Below are positions 60,401 to 64,000 of a DNA stretch of 64,000 bases, piece by piece. The stretch is from RUG11894 sp964344335 (lineage in GTDB: Bacteria; Bacillota; Clostridia; Peptostreptococcales; Anaerovoracaceae). Location: positions 1-64,000 of the forward strand of contig CAYFMW010000001.1 of assembly GCA_964344335.1 (NCBI GenBank). Reading direction: 5' to 3'. The notes under the pieces are model-generated. The model had not been told where the DNA came from, made no database searches, and was given only the letters and a program-made list of their open reading frames with translations. Every line of letters starts with the position of its first letter. Position 1 is the stretch's first letter. The translations under genes were made by a program, and so were the position numbers.

Positions 60401-63400
60401 AGGATATGGATCTTGGCAATTGGCCCGGCGACAGCTCTCATCTCTTCCCGGTCTGGACTTCGGATGCGAGGATAGAGTATATAGGCAGATCCGGTACATC
60501 GCTTTTTGGAAGCGCCTATTACGGATACAGCTACATCACTCATTGCAATATATACTCTGTCTACACGGACGAGCGCTACGAGCAGCAAAAGGAGGGAACG
60601 AACGACTGGCTGAATTTCGGAAGGCCAATAGTCTATGCGCTGCAGGACGATTCGGGCGCAATAGGCGTCTACATGGGCGGGGCCTTTGTGTATACGGGCT
60701 TGCGCTATCTTCAGAGCCTGCGTTTCAGTTTTAAAGGCAATTTCGAATGTCCTCTGGAATTTCCCGTCGAAGTTTCGCGGCAGAGCGATCGCTTCGTGAG
60801 CGCCACCGCAAACGGCGGAGGCATAATGGATGTAAAACAGGTAATCTATAAAAAAGAGAGCAGGCAGGACGAAGAAGAGCGGATTAAGGCGGCTTTCCTT
60901 TCCCGCGATTGCGACTGCGATGCATTTCTGCGGTGCACAGCTATCAGCGGAGAAGAAGAAATTGTCGAGGCCGCAAAGGCCCTAGTGCAGCGGGGGGAAG
61001 CATATCTCGCACTGAGCCCTAATTCCGGCGGAGAAAATGCTCCGAGCGGAGGAGAATCCGGCGCTGGGGGCTCCGTAGGCGATGGATTTGTTACGGGAAC
61101 TTTGAGTACGGAGATTTTCCTCGAACCCGATACAGTCTATTACTACGAGTACGACACGGACAAGGAGGAAGATATTTTTTCCGTTCAGGCTTTGCTGCTT
61201 CGCGAGTTTCCGAGTGCGAAAGGGTATTCTGTCGCCGAGATTTACAGCGAAGATTTCGAGGACAGAGATATAAATCCCTTTTTCAGTTGCACGGCATTGC
61301 CGACAGACGGAATGTATCGCATAGGCTATCTTCAGACGGAGGCCTGCGATTATTTGGAGACGCAGGTCGGCAGAACGGCACCGATAAACTTTACTGTGCC
61401 GCAAGGAAAGAAAGGCGTGCTGGAATTCTCTTATAAATACAGGGTTTACAGCGAATACGGCATGGCGAAGTATATCCTGCTGACGGATTCGGACGGAAAG
61501 CGGATTCCCTGGGAGCACTCGGGGGAGGGAAAAAGCAGAGATAGCGGAAATTACATGCACCCGAGTATTTTAGGTCCGGGGAATTACACTCTTAGCTGCG
61601 TATTGAAAAATTATACCAGTGCGGGGGATTATGAAAATTACTTCTACCTCGATGATTTGAATGTCTATATGCTGGGCAGCGAGCCGCCTGTAAATGCGGA
61701 TATGCTGGATCTTGCAGCTGAATCGAGAGTGCAGGAAAATTCGGGAGGCTTTCATATCTGCGGCAGTTTTCGTTCGCCCGACAGAGTTCTGTCCTTCGGC
61801 GCTTACGACTGTGAATACATTTCATCGGTAAACAGTGCATATTCATCGCTCCGTTTGGAAGGAAACGATTATCGCAGGCAATTGCGCATTGCGATAAGCC
61901 CGCCCGCAGGCAGAAAAATTATATACTCGGCGCTGGATGTAAGCGGAAGAGGCGGCTGGTATTGGGATGGGGAGAGCAGAACTTATTACAGCACGAGCTG
62001 GTCCCGGGGAGGCAGATTGGCCGGTCTTTACGACGATAACGACAATCAATTCAACAGGATGTACAGGATCTATTCACCGCACAGGTTCTCCGATTACAAC
62101 ACCGGCGAGCCTCTGGAATACAGCGCGACCTTCTATCCGAGTTACTACGGAAATGCTTCCGTAAACAGCTTAAAGATGTATGTCGCAAATTCCGCTTACA
62201 TCCCCGACTGTGTGGAGTCCGGAAGATTTTTCGCGGATGGGTCCCGACTATGCGCACTCTCGCTCAGTTTTCCCGGAAGAGCCTCGATTAAACTTCAGGC
62301 TCAAGAGAGTCGCAGCATCAAAAACCTGAAGATTTACTCCCTGCGCGACGGCATAAAGACTGTCGTCCTTGAATGTCCTTTCGCAAGAGACGGGGATTTG
62401 CAGCGCTGGAGCGAGAGCGCCGCGAAAGCCGAGATTGCCTTCAGGCAAGCGCAGGAGGAGGAGACGGCCAGAGTCTACGCCAAAGGCGAGGCTATAGATT
62501 ACCGCATGCACTACAGCGATTACGAGGGAGATCCCTCCAAGAGTCAGCGCTGGGTATATGCGCACGAACCCCTCAGCGACGGGCCATGGGCGGATGCCGG
62601 CAAGGACTTTGAATCCCCCATAAGCAGATTTTACATCGACGGAAAGTATACCCTCCGTCACAGTCAGGTGGACAGCACCGACAATCCGGCCTTCGATAAG
62701 GCTTCCAACATAGCGGAGATGGTGTTCTACATAAAAGGAGGAAACAGCACTGCGCCTTGGGTTACATTTATAAGGACGAATCCTACGGAAGTGAAAGAGG
62801 GTGAAGTCTACAGCATAAGGGCCGGAGTGGACGACAAGGAGAAGGATGTTTTAGATGTAAAGATTGAGCTATATAAGTATCCGGAATCTTCGCCCGTCGC
62901 AATCCGGACTTACACGGGACTTGCCCCCGGCGCGGACGGAAATTATCCGTCCTGCACGCTTGCGGCTCCACGGGCGGAGGCGGGAACATACGATGTTATC
63001 GTCACCGTCAGGGATCACAGCGGCGCCGGTATGGATTCGCTCCGCTTTAAGGTTAAGGAGGGACGCTCGCTCAGCGCGCGGGTGGATCATACCCCGGAGT
63101 GGGAAGCGAACAGGATCGCCTGGAACGAGGCGAGGGCGCAGGACTTTAGAGCCCCGAATGTTTTCTGGCCGGGAGAAGCATTGATTTTGTCCGCCGAGGT
63201 CGGGGGAAATCCCCGAAGAGTCAGAGCGGAGATTCTTGAGTTTCCGCAATATGCCTGTAACTTGGGCGCCGAGTCCTTCGGAAGCGGAAAGATTCCGTAT
63301 GCGGCAAGGCTGTGGGATGCTTCTATGCTCCAAAACATAGGTGTCACCAGGCCTGTGCCGGCCACGGTCAGGTTCACCGCCTATTATGAGGACGGAGGAA

Positions 63401-63474
63401 CCCTCATCGAGGATGTAGCGATAATCTTTGACCAGAGCAAGGGCGCCTTCCATCAATTGCACAGATTATATTAG
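57433..63474 (+). CDS. Giant secreted surface protein (about 2000 residues), interrupted by an assembly gap
   Basis: The signal peptide MRYMRLLAACIAICLALSAP cleaves near ASAS. Residues 35-275 form an N-terminal domain (SGVWSLDLWHYSGGYWKVGN). A Pro-Glu-Asp-Pro linker follows, in which 100 Ns are placed; its true length is unknown. After it come bacterial Ig/PKD-like segments (about 330-680), a long beta-propeller-like stretch with repeated Tyr/Gly/Ser (780-1130), a jelly-roll-like part (1270-1410) and a C-terminal domain ending AIIFDQSKGAFHQLHRLY. The tail recalls the Athe_2463-type secreted proteins, low confidence. No cell-wall sorting signal is seen, so anchoring may come from the SLH proteins. 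GGAGG lies 6 bases before the ATG. Confidence 0.8.
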   Translation: MRYMRLLAACIAICLALSAPPVYIMGASASSSSEEEFRVSGVWSLDLWHYSGGYWKVGNLGSEKIRISDEEMGAVDKYLQANNVATFNIAISSELAELIRSGKRGKDWDVRFESKGSLPCSALFSELSPEDVELEGNALKFFAYPIFNFNINNDTLGNFVPGMASTVPLIDKKYGYNIYSIFGNGISAVQGAGYYNEEDINDAGSAGIHPSYIKNVQGELIAGHKIRLGLDVVDSDGYRIGNGTFVNAGACGLHFEFPISLVFSRIELPATEPIDPEDXXXXXXXXXXXXXXXXXXXXXXXXXXXXXXXXXXPEDPDEPGEVDEDEDSGESGPVLSSLKAKLSLPARTYVGHPTIASDYSTYTYGEDIYGAARAAAMGLGSGEFSLSVPDCGRIVKCGASDAIATFTRPGTCSVKLTHTARSGEQDSDTKSIEVLRTPYVDTNLGGVQKENRKQSLQIRVAQNPESPVISLRILISEPSSGESVRIDKVFSGAEEPPDNSEHIKYRSIYDCGSDEHFLCLQLDFLTKWHGEKRLRYEVHAQDGAGNTDSCSGEFTVLRDEPPCAAIDIADAYYRGENSNDAEIGVEDISASDGDALVRSWSYASEGGSFEDISRMPGYCDRSFGSAQRVSFVKSGAGNFKVRLHVKELWVEETLPEYISAEDYLSDSCEASSCVDNIAPRVGLQLSRAKSLEMLLIADGRQEKDRLLALSDGVRAALAEEGIAAQLKIVSGIAASEDASGSFVEIVPGSSGQLLSPDDYATIYSPCWRGMWQGGNISSDSDTVYILNGKLAPGADPRYKVRDYPYTISAYAPDFSLRWKNTIGREVLSSDSWLCDAKWGHDTEGRYLYLIEGSQTAIFLKASGAYITTLPFALGEFNAISDNYIYSFKSGGIMRVSMSSGERKTLYNGAAEGFRLYGGKVHFMSSAESEKGFFLYRGVFDPRTEDLEFQLLPDSEGQRGAACIAIDAAGCIFVGEDNNLLCYDADNRLIKDMDLGNWPGDSSHLFPVWTSDARIEYIGRSGTSLFGSAYYGYSYITHCNIYSVYTDERYEQQKEGTNDWLNFGRPIVYALQDDSGAIGVYMGGAFVYTGLRYLQSLRFSFKGNFECPLEFPVEVSRQSDRFVSATANGGGIMDVKQVIYKKESRQDEEERIKAAFLSRDCDCDAFLRCTAISGEEEIVEAAKALVQRGEAYLALSPNSGGENAPSGGESGAGGSVGDGFVTGTLSTEIFLEPDTVYYYEYDTDKEEDIFSVQALLLREFPSAKGYSVAEIYSEDFEDRDINPFFSCTALPTDGMYRIGYLQTEACDYLETQVGRTAPINFTVPQGKKGVLEFSYKYRVYSEYGMAKYILLTDSDGKRIPWEHSGEGKSRDSGNYMHPSILGPGNYTLSCVLKNYTSAGDYENYFYLDDLNVYMLGSEPPVNADMLDLAAESRVQENSGGFHICGSFRSPDRVLSFGAYDCEYISSVNSAYSSLRLEGNDYRRQLRIAISPPAGRKIIYSALDVSGRGGWYWDGESRTYYSTSWSRGGRLAGLYDDNDNQFNRMYRIYSPHRFSDYNTGEPLEYSATFYPSYYGNASVNSLKMYVANSAYIPDCVESGRFFADGSRLCALSLSFPGRASIKLQAQESRSIKNLKIYSLRDGIKTVVLECPFARDGDLQRWSESAAKAEIAFRQAQEEETARVYAKGEAIDYRMHYSDYEGDPSKSQRWVYAHEPLSDGPWADAGKDFESPISRFYIDGKYTLRHSQVDSTDNPAFDKASNIAEMVFYIKGGNSTAPWVTFIRTNPTEVKEGEVYSIRAGVDDKEKDVLDVKIELYKYPESSPVAIRTYTGLAPGADGNYPSCTLAAPRAEAGTYDVIVTVRDHSGAGMDSLRFKVKEGRSLSARVDHTPEWEANRIAWNEARAQDFRAPNVFWPGEALILSAEVGGNPRRVRAEILEFPQYACNLGAESFGSGKIPYAARLWDASMLQNIGVTRPVPATVRFTAYYEDGGTLIEDVAIIFDQSKGAFHQLHRLY
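58269..58368. other. Assembly gap (100 Ns)
   Basis: Both edges read CCGGAAGATCC, encoding Pro-Glu-Asp-Pro, so the gap sits in a short tandem repeat that short reads could not span. 100 Ns is a conventional placeholder; reading frame continuity is not proof of length. Confidence 0.98.
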
Positions 63475-63545
63475 CCTTGTGGAAGCTCGAGGGAGGGATG
63501 ATTTAAAAAGCACGATGAAGAAAGGTTCGTTGATGAGCGAAGCTC

Positions 63546-63574
63546 TTGACATATACGCATTTAATGCGCATAAT
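63546..63574 (+). promoter_or_regulatory. hicAB promoter with embedded operator
   Basis: TTGACA (63546-63551), a 17-base spacer and CATAAT (63569-63574). The spacer contains the palindrome CGCATT-T-AATGCG (63556-63568), well placed for repression by HicB. Confidence 0.65.
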
Positions 63575-63594
63575 AGGAGTGTCAATAGATAGTC

Positions 63595-63768
63595 ATGAAT
63601 AGAGGAGATTTTATTAAGATTCTCGAGCGAAACGGATGGTGGCTCAAGAGGCACGGTTCCAATCATGATATATACACAGACGGTAAATACAGAGAGTCCG
63701 TCCCGAGGCATACAAAGATAGATGACGAGCTGGCAAAGGCGATAATAAAGCGCAGAAATTTGAAGTAG
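63595..63768 (+). CDS. hicA: HicA family toxin
   Basis: 57-residue mRNA interferase-type toxin with a double-stranded-RNA-binding-like fold. Family motif: FIKILERNGWWLKRHGSNHD with the catalytic His in RHGSNHDIY, then SVPRHTKIDDELAKAI. It precedes hicB by 35 bases. The Shine-Dalgarno sequence is weak, as often in toxins. Confidence 0.9.
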   Translation: MNRGDFIKILERNGWWLKRHGSNHDIYTDGKYRESVPRHTKIDDELAKAIIKRRNLK

Positions 63769-63803
63769 TCTTTTGTTTAGCGCTTTAAAGGAGGCAAAGA
63801 ATA

Positions 63804-64000
63804 ATGAAAAAAGCATACCCTATTATAATATCCCCTACAGCCGGCGGGTATTCGGTGTATATTCCGGATTTCGATATCAACACTCAAGGCTCGGATATAC
63901 CCGATGCCATCTTTATGGCCAGGGATGCCATAGGCCTAGTCGGAATAGACATGCAGGACGACGGGGAAGATTTGCCCGAAGCCTCTCCTCTTGAATCCGT
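63804..64000 (+). CDS. hicB: HicB family antitoxin (truncated by window end)
   Basis: The first 65 codons are visible. KKAYPIIISPTAGGYSVYIP and FDINTQGSDIPDAIFMARDA are the partially degraded RNase H-like fold of HicB, and a DNA-binding part is expected beyond the window. AAAGGAGG lies 9 bases before the ATG, stronger than for hicA, consistent with excess antitoxin. Confidence 0.88.
   Translation, partial: MKKAYPIIISPTAGGYSVYIPDFDINTQGSDIPDAIFMARDAIGLVGIDMQDDGEDLPEASPLES

Noticed and set aside
1..64000. CRISPR arrays, tRNA or rRNA genes, insertion sequences, prophage
   Set aside because: No regularly spaced repeats, cloverleaf or CCA-end patterns, transposase or integrase frames were seen on either strand.

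Overview
The window is a replication-origin region of a Bacillota chromosome. The organism is most likely an anaerobic member of the class Clostridia, perhaps near Anaerovoracaceae/Mogibacteriaceae; the family level is a guess. The reasons are Clostridia-type gene content (soj/spo0J, jag-yidC, wal accessory genes, DUF1934, DUF1846, SLH surface proteins), fermentative amino-acid catabolism (serine, threonine, diaminopropionate, thiolase), a selenium-metabolism neighbourhood, and AGGAGG ribosome-binding sites throughout. A 100-N run at 58269-58368 shows that this is a scaffolded draft assembly. I see no tRNA, rRNA, CRISPR array or intact insertion sequence.

The origin lies at about 22.9-23.3 kb, between dnaA and gyrB. 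The left arm is transcribed mostly leftward (minus strand): dnaA-dnaN-recF, rpmH-rnpA-yidD-yidC-jag, rplY/ctc, parA-parB with three parS sites, mnmG-rsmG, rnhA-flavoprotein, and yycH-yycI-walJ-htrA without walRK directly upstream. The head-on exceptions are pepT and mnmE. The right arm starts rightward with gyrB-gyrA-trpS. The dnaA and gyrB clusters therefore diverge from the origin, and most genes follow their replication fork.

The right arm then carries accessory metabolism. This includes cysK with a long leader, three tandem M42 aminopeptidases, and a divergent selenium-metabolism cluster (yedE/tusA/DUF3343 against a desulfurase, a LysR regulator and a C-S lyase). It also includes a thiolase, ispE-dedA, threonine catabolism (tdh-kbl) facing serine dehydratase (sdaAB-sdaAA), a Na/phosphate cotransporter, DUF1846, and a surface cluster of two SLH proteins plus a roughly 2000-residue secreted protein. 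The window ends inside a hicAB toxin-antitoxin pair.

The most notable observations are two sites where gene pieces are joined across large missing segments. One ORF fuses a PhoB/PhoP-type response regulator to the last third of PstB. yedE keeps only its two ends, joined out of frame. These are either real deletions or assembly joins, and read mapping would decide. Other points of interest are a short ORF with tandem Cys codons and a terminator in the cysK leader, a 170-bp folded inverted-repeat element at 30.6-30.8 kb, several near-perfect palindromes in and around a probably leaderless ispE, duplicated extended -10 promoters upstream of dnaA, and small unlisted genes (rpmH with a TTG start, membrane peptides of 56 and 38 residues, hicA).
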